This document shows positions 17,436 through 25,923 of a stretch of DNA of 43,629 nt, piece by piece. The notes under the pieces were generated by a model that was given only the letters and a program-made list of their open reading frames with translations, was not told where the DNA came from and made no database searches. Position 1 is the first letter of the stretch, and every line of letters starts with the position of its first letter. Made by a program: the position numbers and the translations under genes. The stretch comes from Hamadaea sp. (GTDB lineage Bacteria; Actinomycetota; Actinomycetes; Mycobacteriales; Micromonosporaceae), in NCBI GenBank assembly GCA_013361475.1, contig JABFYB010000420.1, positions 1-43,629 on the forward strand, read 5' to 3'.

Positions 17436-18778
17436 CCGGCCTGGATCCCGGCGCCTCCCACACGGCGGCGCCGGGATCGAGGCTGTCCGAGGTGGTGCCG
17501 CCGACCGAGGTGGCCCAGCTCGGTGACGCCCTGCGGACCGGGGCGGTCGACGTCGCCTCGGTCGCCGGGGACTTCGGCAATCGCGTACGCCGGGTGCCGT
17601 CGGCCGTGCTCCGGCCGCGTACGCCCGCCGACATCGCGACGGCGGTCAGGTTCGGGGCGCGATTGGGGATCCCGGTCGTACCCCGGGGAGCCGGGCACGC
17701 CGTCGACGGGCAGGCGCAGACCGGCCGGGGCGTCGTGGTGGACCTGACCGCGTCGGCCGACGTCGGCGTACCCGGATCGGACCGGATCTCGGTCGGCGCG
17801 GGCGCCCGATGGGGCGCAGTCCTCGACGCCACACTGCCCGCCGGACTGGTGCCACCCGTGTTGCCCGACTTCCTCGAACTCACCGTCGGCGGAACGATCT
17901 CCGCCGGCGGCGTGGGCGGCGCCAGCCACCACCACGGCAGTGTCAGCGACAACGTGCTCGACCTCGACGTGATCACCCCGAGCGGGGACCTCGTCACCTG
18001 CTCGCCCGACCGCGACCGGGAGCTGTTCGACCGCGTACGCGGGACGCAGGGCGAACACGGCATCATCGCGCGCGCGACATTGCGCCTGACCGCAGCGCCC
18101 GCCAGCGCCCGGCGCTACCTGCTCCGGTACGCCGACCTGGCCGCTTTCGTCGCCGACCAGCGGCGGCTGGCCGCTGAAGGCCGGTTCGCCCACGTTCTCG
18201 GTCAGATCGTGTTCGACGCGACCGGGCGGCTGAGTTTCTTCCTGGAAACGGCCGCCACGTTCACGGCGTCGTCCGCGGCCGACGAGCCGGACGACGAGGC
18301 GCTGCTGCGCGACCTGCGCCTGCAGGGCATAGAGGCGATCCAGACCCTCGGCCTGCGGGACTTCCTCGGCCGCCTAGCGCCGCTGACGGCGCAGCTGCGG
18401 GCGACTGGCTCCTGGCAGGCCGATCCACATCCCCGGTGCAACGTGATGCTGCCCGGCGACGCTGTCGAGGCGATCGCGGGCGACGTCCTCGCCGGGCTCA
18501 CGCCGGAACTGCTCGGGCCGGGCGGCAGCATTCTGTTCATCCCCATTCCGAGTGCGCGGATAGCGGCGCCGAATGTGCCCAAGGCGGCGGCCGACCCGTT
18601 GACTGTCCTGTTCGGAATCCAGCGCACGGCGCCCGCCGGAGAATGGGACCTCGTCGCGCGTATGCGAGCGGCCAACTCGGCCCTTTACGCGGCGGCGGAA
18701 GCGGCCGGGGGGACGGGATACACGGCTCTTTCGGCGTACCACCGGATCCGCGCGCGGGGCGACCACGACGACGAGTGA
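17432..18778 (+). CDS. FAD-linked oxidase (VAO/PCMH fold, cytokinin-dehydrogenase-like)
   Basis: A 448-residue flavoprotein of the vanillyl-alcohol-oxidase/PCMH class, which oxidises small substrates and passes electrons to oxygen or another acceptor. His89 in RGAGHAVDGQ sits where cytokinin dehydrogenases attach FAD covalently. GGTISAGGVGGASHHHG near 154 and LDVITPSGDLV near 180 are typical FAD-binding segments. No Cys partner is seen beside the His, so single rather than bicovalent attachment is expected. No signal peptide is visible, although this class is often secreted. Overlap with the ABM-like gene implies a joint oxidative tailoring step. Confidence 0.87.
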   Translation: MTGLDPGASHTAAPGSRLSEVVPPTEVAQLGDALRTGAVDVASVAGDFGNRVRRVPSAVLRPRTPADIATAVRFGARLGIPVVPRGAGHAVDGQAQTGRGVVVDLTASADVGVPGSDRISVGAGARWGAVLDATLPAGLVPPVLPDFLELTVGGTISAGGVGGASHHHGSVSDNVLDLDVITPSGDLVTCSPDRDRELFDRVRGTQGEHGIIARATLRLTAAPASARRYLLRYADLAAFVADQRRLAAEGRFAHVLGQIVFDATGRLSFFLETAATFTASSAADEPDDEALLRDLRLQGIEAIQTLGLRDFLGRLAPLTAQLRATGSWQADPHPRCNVMLPGDAVEAIAGDVLAGLTPELLGPGGSILFIPIPSARIAAPNVPKAAADPLTVLFGIQRTAPAGEWDLVARMRAANSALYAAAEAAGGTGYTALSAYHRIRARGDHDDE

Positions 18779-18861
18779 GTGCCGCAGTCTCAGAGATGCG
18801 CTTCTACCTGCAGGAATGAACGATGGTAGATAGCCCGATCTCCTCGAGAAAGTGAGCACCG

Positions 18862-19281
18862 ATGACCGCAACCACCACTCCCGCCGCGCCGCCCTCGGCC
18901 CAGGACCAGATGGCCATCGCGGCCGTGCCCGCCAAGCTGATCGCGGCCTGGGCGGCCCAGGACGCCGCGGCCTTCGCGGACCTGTTCACCGACGACGGCA
19001 CGATGATGCTGCCCGGCGTCTACCAGAAGGGCAAGGAGGCCATCCAGGAGTACATGGCGGGCGAGTACGCGGGCCGGTTCGCCGGCACCCGCGTCACCGG
19101 CCAGCCCCTGGAGATCAAGCCGCTGGCCGGCGGCGCCGTGGCGCTGCTGACCGAGGGCGGCGTCCTGGCGCCGGGCGAGACCCAGGTGTCCGCCGAGCGG
19201 GCCATTCGCGCCTCGTGGATCCTCGTCAAGCAGGGCGGCGACTGGAAGCTCGCGGTCTACCACAACTGCCAGCGCGACTGA
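18862..19281 (+). CDS. SgcJ/EcaC-like NTF2-fold protein (second copy)
   Basis: A 139-residue paralogue of the protein at 15024. Shared blocks include AAWAAQDAAAFADLFTDDGTM, LPGVYQKGKEAI, GTRVTGQPLEIK, TEGGVLAPGET and the C-terminal WKLAVYHN. It has a longer Thr/Pro/Ala-rich N-terminus. This copy retains more of the SgcJ pattern (GVYQKG, TEGGVLAPGE). It may be co-transcribed with the FAD oxidase (83-bp gap) and ends before a 38-bp perfect palindrome. The Shine-Dalgarno is weak (GAAAGTGAG). Exact chemistry unknown. Confidence 0.87.
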   Translation: MTATTTPAAPPSAQDQMAIAAVPAKLIAAWAAQDAAAFADLFTDDGTMMLPGVYQKGKEAIQEYMAGEYAGRFAGTRVTGQPLEIKPLAGGAVALLTEGGVLAPGETQVSAERAIRASWILVKQGGDWKLAVYHNCQRD

Positions 19282-19291
19282 CCACGAGACG

Positions 19292-19329
19292 AAAGGGGGA
19301 GGCGGTCCGATCGGACCGCCTCCCCCTTT
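19292..19329. terminator. 38-bp perfect palindrome, bidirectional terminator
   Basis: Two 19-bp arms (19292-19310 and 19311-19329) are exact inverted copies with no spacer. The arm begins AAAGGGGGAGGCGG, so each strand ends its stem in CCCCCTTT, which gives a short U-tract in both directions. It lies between convergent genes ending at 19281 and 19342. Confidence 0.85.
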
Positions 19330-19341
19330 GTGGACACTCGA

Positions 19342-20985
19342 TTACGCGGAGACCGTCATCGGCTTGCTGCTGGTACGCACACCGGTCGGCAGTCCGCCGA
19401 CGTAGGTGACCGCGACCCCGCGTTCCTGCGCCGCCCGGACGATTCCCGGCATGGCGCGTTCGGCGAGCGCGGAGATGGTCAGCGCGGGGTTCACCGTCAG
19501 CGCGCCCGGCACCGCCGAGCCGTCGGTGACGAAGATCCCGGGATGCCCGCGCAGCTCGTGGCGGTCGTCCAGGGCGGAGGTCGCCGGATCGTCACCGATG
19601 CGGCAGGACGCCAGCGGATGCACCGTGTACGCCCCGACGAGGTCGTTCGTCCACGGCGCGGCCCGGCCGAGCCCGTCGCGTTCGACGATGTCCTTCACGT
19701 CCGCGTCGGACAGCTCCCAGCCCCGCCGGGTGTTGGCGGTCGGCTTGTACTGCAACGTGTTGTGGCCCAGCATCTGCTGCGAGAACCGGGTGGCCGCGCC
19801 GGTCTCCGGGGGCGGTCCGAAGACTCCCTCGTTGTCGTCCTCGGACATCGTGAAGATCGTCAGCCACGACTTCCAGCTCCGCAGCATCTCCTTCTTCGCC
19901 ACCCCGAACCAGCTCGGCGACGGCTCGCCCGGCACCTGCGCCAGGATCGTGCCCAGGCCGGGTGGGAAGTACAGCTGCTCCAGCGAGTACCGCTCGAACT
20001 CCGGCAGGCTGCCGTCGAGCTTGTCCCAGCACGCCACCACCGGACCCCGGCCGATCTGGTAGCCCTCGTAGGGAATCCCGTCCGCCCGAGTGAGACCCAG
20101 GACGTCCCGGATCTTGTCCTCGTCGAACAGGACGGTGTTCAGGCGTTCGCCGTTGCCGGAGAAGTAGCGGCCGACCGCGTGCGGCATCGTGCCGAGGGTG
20201 GCCTCCGACCGTTGCAGGATCACCGGCGTGGCCGCGGTGCCCGCCGCCAGCACGACGATCTTCGCGTCGATCTCGCCGCTGTCGTGGAGGACCCGGTAGT
20301 CCTCCTCGTCGACGATCCGGTAGTGCACGCGGTAACTGCCGTCGTCGTTGCGGGTCAGGTGCTGCACCTCGTGCAGCGGCCGGATCTGCGCACCGTGCTC
20401 CAGCGCGCCGGGCAGATAGTTCAGCAGCAGCGACCGCTTGGCGTCGAACTTGCAGCCGGCGTACATCCAGTTGCAGTTCGTGCACATCGACACGTCGACG
20501 GCGCTCGGCGCGGCGTTGGCCGTACGCCCGGCGTGGTCGCACGCGGCCCCCCAGAGGCCACCGCCGTACGGGACCTTGTCCCAGCTCTGCTGGGTGACGG
20601 GCAGCGCCTGGCTCACCCGGTCGTACCACGGGTCCAGGGCGGCCCGGGTGATCGCGGCCGGCCACATCCGGCGGCCCAGCCCGCCCCGCCGCTCGAACAC
20701 GAACTCCGGCGCCCGCGGCATGGTCGCGAAGTAGACGACGCTGCCGCCGCCGACACAGTTGCCGGCCAGCACGCTCATGCCGTCGCCGACGGTGAAGTCG
20801 AAGACCCGGGTGAACGACTTGCCCAGCATGAAGTCGTGATCGAACTCGTCGGCGGTCAGCCAAGGGCCGCGTTCCAGGACGACGACGCGGGCGCCCCCGG
20901 CGGCGAGGTGGTACGCCGCGATCGCGCCGCCGAACCCGCTGCCGATCACGACGACGTCGGTGCTCTCCGGTTTCGCTGTGCTCAT
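19342..20985 (-). CDS. GMC-family FAD-dependent oxidoreductase
   Basis: A 547-residue flavoprotein of the glucose-methanol-choline family, cholesterol-oxidase-like branch. The N-terminal FAD fold VIGSGFGGAIAAYHL is at about residues 12-26. CVGGGSVVYFA follows, then a Cys-rich segment CTNCNWMYAGCKFDAKRS near 175 as in long-chain alcohol oxidases. The C-terminus has HPLASCRIGDD and VNPALTISALAE, the His/Asn catalytic pair region. It probably oxidises an alcohol or activates a C-H bond on a hydrophobic intermediate. Its ATG overlaps the stop of the upstream partner by 4 bp, so the two are likely a complex. Confidence 0.9.
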   Translation of the reverse strand: MSTAKPESTDVVVIGSGFGGAIAAYHLAAGGARVVVLERGPWLTADEFDHDFMLGKSFTRVFDFTVGDGMSVLAGNCVGGGSVVYFATMPRAPEFVFERRGGLGRRMWPAAITRAALDPWYDRVSQALPVTQQSWDKVPYGGGLWGAACDHAGRTANAAPSAVDVSMCTNCNWMYAGCKFDAKRSLLLNYLPGALEHGAQIRPLHEVQHLTRNDDGSYRVHYRIVDEEDYRVLHDSGEIDAKIVVLAAGTAATPVILQRSEATLGTMPHAVGRYFSGNGERLNTVLFDEDKIRDVLGLTRADGIPYEGYQIGRGPVVACWDKLDGSLPEFERYSLEQLYFPPGLGTILAQVPGEPSPSWFGVAKKEMLRSWKSWLTIFTMSEDDNEGVFGPPPETGAATRFSQQMLGHNTLQYKPTANTRRGWELSDADVKDIVERDGLGRAAPWTNDLVGAYTVHPLASCRIGDDPATSALDDRHELRGHPGIFVTDGSAVPGALTVNPALTISALAERAMPGIVRAAQERGVAVTYVGGLPTGVRTSSKPMTVSA

Positions 20986-21551
20986 GCTGGACTCCCGGTG
21001 GAGGTGGTGTTCGGGTGCGGCTTGGCCAGCTGCCGCCCGTAGGAGAACTGGGGGAACCGCCACACCCCGTCGGCCTCCGGCGCGGCGTACCCCATGAGGG
21101 TCAGGCCGGGATGCCCGGCGGCGAGGGCGTCGGTCGTGGTGAGGTGGGCCGCCGCGTCGAACGCCATGGTGGCGAACATCGCCAGGCCCACCCACATCGC
21201 CTTCTCGGCGTGGCCGGGCGCGGTGAGCCGGGTGACCAGGGCGGCCCGATGCTCGTAGGGCAGCGCTACGAAGGCGGGCAGGATCGGGTCCAGCTGCAGC
21301 GCCTGCTCGGCCGCGTACTGCCCGGCGTGCAGGTTCAGCATGAACATGAGCGAACCCAGCGAGTCGGCGAACCCGCCGGAGGGGTGCTCGAGCAGCTCGA
21401 CGGCGCCGGCGGCGACGGCTCCGCCGCCTTCGGACACCCCGGCGATCGCCAGGTCGTCCGGGTGGCGTTTCTCGCCGGGCAGGATCGTGTCGGCGAACGC
21501 CTCCAGGGTCATCGTCCTGGCCTCGTCGGGTCCGGGGGGAGCGGGTGGCAC
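20982..21551 (-). CDS. GMC partner protein (DUF5987 / gluconate-dehydrogenase-subunit-3-like)
   Basis: A 189-residue protein beginning with a Pro-rich stretch and then MTLEAFADTILPGEKR, a pattern seen in small subunits that accompany GMC or gluconate 2-dehydrogenases. I recall similar proteins (DUF5987) beside GMC enzymes in actinobacterial clusters; that name needs a profile check. No clear twin-arginine signal is present. The GTG at 21551 has GGAGG 7 nt upstream. Its TGA overlaps the ATG of the GMC gene (20982-20985), which implies equimolar synthesis. Confidence 0.72.
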   Translation of the reverse strand: MPPAPPGPDEARTMTLEAFADTILPGEKRHPDDLAIAGVSEGGGAVAAGAVELLEHPSGGFADSLGSLMFMLNLHAGQYAAEQALQLDPILPAFVALPYEHRAALVTRLTAPGHAEKAMWVGLAMFATMAFDAAAHLTTTDALAAGHPGLTLMGYAAPEADGVWRFPQFSYGRQLAKPHPNTTSTGSPA

Positions 21552-21615
21552 GATGTCGCCTCCTTCGCGGGATAGGCATGCGTAGCGACATCGTGCGCGG
21601 GACCGGATACGCCCC

Positions 21616-21635
21616 GCATCTTCTGCAATGCGTTG
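21616..21635 (+). promoter_or_regulatory. Operator-like motif GCATCTTC-N3-AATGCG-TTG
   Basis: This is the second strong copy of the motif also found at 9507 and 41250. Flanking CGCAT (21615-21619) and ATGCG (21628-21632) form an inverted repeat with an 8-bp spacer. It lies 64 bp upstream of the GMC partner start. Confidence 0.55.
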
Positions 21636-21642
21636 CGGAGAG

Positions 21643-21666
21643 CTATTCGAGAGCGCATTCGAATAG
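21643..21666. promoter_or_regulatory. Inverted repeat CTATTCGA-N8-TCGAATAG
   Basis: Perfect 8-bp arms at 21643-21650 and 21659-21666 with an 8-bp spacer lie about 92 bp upstream of the GMC partner gene. The size fits a dimeric repressor or activator site. Confidence 0.5.
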
Positions 21667-21862
21667 TGCTGCCGTCTATTGTCGAAGCGTGATCGTCGCG
21701 CCCCCTGGGGCATGATCGTTGCGTCAGCCATGCTGGTTCGCGCGGCGAAATGTCCGTTCAAACGACCTGGCTGACGCGATGATCACGCAGCCGGAGCTGT
21801 CAGCTTTCTTCCAGATTGCGGGACTTGCTCCCCATCATCCGTGGTATGCGTCGAAAGATTGT

Positions 21863-21876
21863 GATATAGCTATATC
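21863..21876. promoter_or_regulatory. 14-bp perfect palindrome GATATAG/CTATATC
   Basis: This A+T-rich palindrome in a G+C-rich genome lies 127 bp upstream of the MerR gene. MerR regulators bind dyad operators inside promoters, so autoregulation is plausible but not shown. Confidence 0.5.
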
Positions 21877-22002
21877 GACTGTCGGCGACGGCGCCGTCCG
21901 GCCAGGCCGAAACACTTCGCGACTTGCCCGCGGTCCATCCTGCGGTCTTTCGATTGGTTGGGACAACATGAGAATGGTCAATCCGGGGTCCGGGACCGTC
22001 CG

Positions 22003-22632
22003 ATGAAGATCTCCAGTCTCAGCCGCCGCAGCGGCGTCTCGGTCCCGACGATCAAGTTCTATCTTCGCGAGCAGCTGTTGCCGCCGGGTGCGCTGACCGC
22101 TCGCAATCAAGCCGAGTACGACGAGACGCACCTGAGCCGGCTGCGGTTGATCCGGCTGCTCACGGGCATCGGCATGATGAGCCTGGCCTCGGTCCGCGAG
22201 GTGCTCGCCGCGATCGACAGCAACTGCCTCTCGCCGCACGGTCTGGCGCAGGTGGTGAACCGGGCGCTCATGCCGGAGCACCCCGTGCTGTCCACCGACG
22301 CGAAGGCGCGGCTCGACGCGGCCGAACGGGTCGACCGGTTCCTCGACGAGATCGGCTGGGACGTCCAGCCCGATACGCCCGAACGCGAGAACCTGGTCGC
22401 CGTGCTGAGCGCGTTGGCCGGCCTCGGCGTCGCCGACACCCCCGACGTCCTGCGCCCCTACGTCGAAGCCGCCGAACGGCTGGCGACCCGGGAGATCGAC
22501 GCTCAGACGACCGCCGCCGGCGCGGCCGCCGTCGTCGCGCAGGTGGTCCTCTTCGAGGTGGCGTTCGCCGTCATGCGGCGGATGGCGTACACGCATTATC
22601 TGGGCGCTCGGGCCGAGCGGGACGCCGCCTGA
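22003..22632 (+). CDS. MerR-family transcriptional regulator
   Basis: A 209-residue regulator. The N-terminal winged helix-turn-helix is clear (KISSLSRRSGVSVPTIKFYLRE, split here by description: MerR helix at residues 2-20, then FYLREQLLPPG). The dimerisation helix and a larger C-terminal effector domain rich in Ala and Leu follow. No Cys pattern for metal sensing is visible, so a small-molecule ligand is more likely. It is divergent from the GMC operon, which is its most likely target along with its own promoter. The ATG at 22003 is chosen over one at 21958 because the HTH begins there. Confidence 0.87.
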   Translation: MKISSLSRRSGVSVPTIKFYLREQLLPPGALTARNQAEYDETHLSRLRLIRLLTGIGMMSLASVREVLAAIDSNCLSPHGLAQVVNRALMPEHPVLSTDAKARLDAAERVDRFLDEIGWDVQPDTPERENLVAVLSALAGLGVADTPDVLRPYVEAAERLATREIDAQTTAAGAAAVVAQVVLFEVAFAVMRRMAYTHYLGARAERDAA

Positions 22633-22863
22633 GACCCGTCCATCGGGGTACTCCGAAATTGCCGAGGCCCGCCGACCTCGGGCGCAGCGCACGAATTGAG
22701 AAGACTTTTCCGCTCGACGGCCGCCACGATATCGAGAGTCGAGATCGACAGCACCCGATAAGCGAGCCACCGCTTATGGGTCGACGGCCCACCGCATTCC
22801 TCGTTCTCCGGCGACCCGCTCCGGTCGTCGGACGATGAGACGTGCCTCGATCGAGGGGAACCT

Positions 22864-24834
22864 ATGACATCGAAACCAGGCGCACTCCGCCGACTCCTGC
22901 CAGCCACGGTCGTGCTGGTCGTGGTCGCCACGCTGTTCGGCGTCGCGCAGCTACCGGAGGCCTCGGCCGCGGAACGAGCCTCGCTCGCGTCGCGGTTCCA
23001 CTTCACGAACATGACCATCGCCCTGCCGCCCGGCCTGCCGATGCGGGAGGTACGCCAGGTGAATCCGGCGTACGAGCACATCCGCTCCTGGATCTCCTCG
23101 GTCGGCGCGGCGGTGGCGATCAACGATCTCGACGGCCAGAACGTCGCCAACGACCTGTGCCTCGTGGACACCCGCAGCGATTCGGCGGTCGTCACCCCGG
23201 CCCCGGGTACGGGCAGCTACGCGCCGTTCGTGCTCAACCCGGCGCCGTTGCCGATGAGCGACACCATGGCGCCGATGGGCTGCACGCCCGGCGACTTCAA
23301 CCTCGACGGCTGGACCGACCTGCTCGTCTACTACTGGGGGCGTACGCCGGTGGTGTTCCTCAACAACCACGCGTCCGCCACGCTCGCCCTGTCGAACTTC
23401 ACCCCGACCGAGCTGATCTGGCAGGCGACCGCCCCCGACGGGCGGTACCACGGCCCGGCCTGGAACACCAACGCCGTGGCGGTCGCCGACTTCGACGGTG
23501 ACGGCAAGCCCGACATCGGCGTGTTCAACTACTTCCCGGACACGGAGGTCCTCAACCCGCAAGGCCAGCCGACCGTCCAGATGAACGACTCGATGTCGTC
23601 GGCGAAGAACGCCGGCGGAGCCCACGTCCTGCACTGGAAGTCGGCCACCGACAAGGCGGTCGTCTACGAGGAGCAGTACGCCATCGCGCCCAAGTACGCC
23701 ACGGGCTGGACGCTCGGCGCGGGCTCCGGCGACCTCGACGGCGACCTGCTGCCCGAGCTCTACCTCGCCAACGACTTCGGCAACGACCGGTTCTTCCACA
23801 ACGTGTCCACGCCGGGGCAGATCAAGTTCTCCCTCGACCAGGGCACCCGGGGACCGTTCGATCCCAAGTCGCTGGTGGTCGGGCACGACTCGTTCAAGGG
23901 CATGAGCATCGAGTTCGGCGACCTGATGTCGACCGGCCGGTTCGACATGTTCGTCAGCAACATCACGACGAGCTGGGGCCTCGAGGAAAGCAACATGGTC
24001 TGGTGCAACACCGCCACCAGCCCGGCCGACGCCAAGGCCATGATGGCCGATGGCGACGCGCCGTTCGAGAACAAGGCCGCCGCGATGAACATGGCCTGGA
24101 TCGGCTGGGGCTGGGACGCGAAGATGGCCGACTTCGACAACAGCGGGCAGCTGGCCGTCGTGCAGGCCGCCGGCTTCGTCAAGGGCAAGATCAACCGATT
24201 CAACTGGCTGCAGGAACTGGCCGCCGCCAACGACCTCATGCTCCAGCAGCCGCAGATGTGGCCGAAGGCCGAACCCGGTGACGACATCGCGGGCTCGCAG
24301 CCGTTCGGCTTCTGGGTCAAGGAGACCGACGACGAGCGCTTCGTCAATCTGAGCGCCGATCTCGGGTTCACCGACAGCACCCCGAGCCGGGGCGTCGCCG
24401 TCGGCGACGCGGACGGCGACGGCCGTCAGGACTTCGTCGTCGCACGGCAGTGGGGCGCGCCGTCCTACTACCGGAACGACGGCCCGATCGGGAACAACGA
24501 CTACGTCGGGCTGCGGCTCTACCGGCCGGCAACGTCGGCCGGCGTCACCGCCACCGGCGGTCCGATCGGCACCCCGGCGTACGGGGCGGTCGTGACGGTC
24601 ACCACCGCCGACGGCAAGAAGCATCTGGCCCAACTCGACGGCGGCGGCGGCCACTCCGGCAAGCGCAGCTTCGACCTGTTCTTCGGGCTGGGGGGCAACG
24701 CCGGCAAGCCGGTCTCGGCGCAGGTCCACTGGCGCGACCTCACCGGCGCGGTCCACGTCCAGGCACTGGACCTGACCGCCGGCTGGCACGACATCCTGCT
24801 GACCACCGAGGCCAAGGAGGTGCAGGCGCGATGA
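22864..24834 (+). CDS. unbV: UnbV-type secreted FG-GAP/ASPIC protein (CRTAC1 family)
   Basis: A 656-residue protein of the CRTAC1/ASPIC-UnbV type, one of the conserved proteins of unknown chemistry in enediyne warhead cassettes. A Sec signal peptide is evident: basic GALRR, a hydrophobic stretch at about 13-33, then a site near ASA-AE at 37-39. FG-GAP repeats with Ca-binding DxDxDG loops follow: NLDGWTD near 145, DFDGDGKPD near 210, DLDGDLLPE near 290 and DADGDGRQD near 515, in a beta-propeller. The UnbV/ASPIC domain is C-terminal (about 570-640). Its stop overlaps the unbU start by 4 bp. Export places it outside the membrane next to UnbU. Confidence 0.9.
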   Translation: MTSKPGALRRLLPATVVLVVVATLFGVAQLPEASAAERASLASRFHFTNMTIALPPGLPMREVRQVNPAYEHIRSWISSVGAAVAINDLDGQNVANDLCLVDTRSDSAVVTPAPGTGSYAPFVLNPAPLPMSDTMAPMGCTPGDFNLDGWTDLLVYYWGRTPVVFLNNHASATLALSNFTPTELIWQATAPDGRYHGPAWNTNAVAVADFDGDGKPDIGVFNYFPDTEVLNPQGQPTVQMNDSMSSAKNAGGAHVLHWKSATDKAVVYEEQYAIAPKYATGWTLGAGSGDLDGDLLPELYLANDFGNDRFFHNVSTPGQIKFSLDQGTRGPFDPKSLVVGHDSFKGMSIEFGDLMSTGRFDMFVSNITTSWGLEESNMVWCNTATSPADAKAMMADGDAPFENKAAAMNMAWIGWGWDAKMADFDNSGQLAVVQAAGFVKGKINRFNWLQELAAANDLMLQQPQMWPKAEPGDDIAGSQPFGFWVKETDDERFVNLSADLGFTDSTPSRGVAVGDADGDGRQDFVVARQWGAPSYYRNDGPIGNNDYVGLRLYRPATSAGVTATGGPIGTPAYGAVVTVTTADGKKHLAQLDGGGGHSGKRSFDLFFGLGGNAGKPVSAQVHWRDLTGAVHVQALDLTAGWHDILLTTEAKEVQAR

Positions 24835-25862
24835 CCCACGTCGAACGGATCAGCACGCCTCCCGTCATCACCAAGACCCCGACCGTCACGACCGCCCCGG
24901 CGACCGCCGCCGGCTGGGAGCGGCGTACGACGGCCGAACGCCCGCCCAGGGTGGACAACACCGACCCCCGCTACAAGGCGCTGCGCAACTTCGCCATCTC
25001 CATGTCCGTCTTCAACATCCTCGGCTACGCCCTCCTCGGCTTCGAACAGCCGTGGACCTGGCCGCTGCTGGCCCTGCTCACCGGCTACACCGCCGAGTTC
25101 GTCTTCGAGGCCATCGCGGCCTGGGCGCAGCGCCGCGCGCCGGCGTACTCGGGCAACGGCTTCTGGGGCGTCTACACCTTCCTGCTGCCCACGCACATCA
25201 CCTCGCTCGCGGCCAACATGCTGTTGTACGCGAACACGAAGTTCTGGCCCATCGCGTTCGCCGTCGTGGTGGCGATCGGGCAGAAGTACGTGCTGCAGGC
25301 GCCGATCAAGGGCCGGATGCGGCACTTCATGAACCCGTCGAACTTCGGCATCACGATGACGCTGCTGGCGTTCTCGTGGGTCAACGTCGCTCCGCCGTAT
25401 CACTTCACCGAGAACGTGCCCGACGTGATCCGGGTGATGATCCCGATCATCATCGTCACGGCCGGCACGGTCCTCAACGCGGCGCTGACGAAGAAGGTCG
25501 GCCTGATCATGGGCTGGATGGGCTCGTTCGTCATCCAGGCGGTGCTCCGCTGGGCGATCTGGGACGTCGCGATCTGGGGCGCGCTGAGCATCATGACCGG
25601 CGTCGCGTTCGTCCTCTTCACCAACTACATGATCACCGACCCGGGTACCACGCCGGGGCCGTTCCGCAACCAGTTCATGTTCGGGGCGAGCGTCGGCACC
25701 GTCTACGGCATCCTCATGGTGTTCAACGTCGTCTACACCTTGTTCTTCGCCGTCACCATCGTCTGCCTGCTGCGGGGGGCGTACTGGTGGATCAAGGCAT
25801 TGCGGGACAAGCGATCCGGCCGGACGACCTCGATCACCGGCGCCGCGTCCGCGACGGCCTGA
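24831..25862 (+). CDS. unbU: UnbU-type membrane protein (RnfD/NqrB-like)
   Basis: A 343-residue polytopic membrane protein with about eight to ten helices, starting near residue 45 after a soluble N-terminal tail. It carries the RnfD/NqrB signatures NPSNFGITMT near 168 and the conserved ITDPGTTP near 265. I see no SGAT-type site for covalent FMN. UnbU is a conserved enediyne cassette member of unknown function; the homology suggests membrane electron transfer (inference). The ATG lies inside the unbV stop (ATGA), giving tight coupling. A hairpin terminator follows directly. Confidence 0.88.
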   Translation: MTHVERISTPPVITKTPTVTTAPATAAGWERRTTAERPPRVDNTDPRYKALRNFAISMSVFNILGYALLGFEQPWTWPLLALLTGYTAEFVFEAIAAWAQRRAPAYSGNGFWGVYTFLLPTHITSLAANMLLYANTKFWPIAFAVVVAIGQKYVLQAPIKGRMRHFMNPSNFGITMTLLAFSWVNVAPPYHFTENVPDVIRVMIPIIIVTAGTVLNAALTKKVGLIMGWMGSFVIQAVLRWAIWDVAIWGALSIMTGVAFVLFTNYMITDPGTTPGPFRNQFMFGASVGTVYGILMVFNVVYTLFFAVTIVCLLRGAYWWIKALRDKRSGRTTSITGAASATA

Positions 25863-25880
25863 CCCCGGCGATCCCGCGAG

Positions 25881-25915
25881 CCTGGGTCTGGTCGTCGCCC
25901 ACGACCAGACCCAGG
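25881..25915. terminator. Bidirectional hairpin terminator
   Basis: A perfect 15-bp stem (25881-25895 with 25901-25915; arm CCTGGGTCTGGTCGT) with a 5-nt loop lies between the convergent genes ending at 25862 and 25924. Confidence 0.82.
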
Positions 25916-25923
25916 CCGTACGA

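Larger units (their letters stand above)
21552..22002. promoter_or_regulatory. Divergent control region, GMC pair / MerR regulator
   Basis: This 451-bp A+T-enriched gap contains three distinct symmetric elements, listed separately: a CTTC-N3-RATGCG site at 21616, an 8-8-8 inverted repeat at 21643 and a 14-bp perfect palindrome at 21863. Short open frames here look random. Confidence 0.65.
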
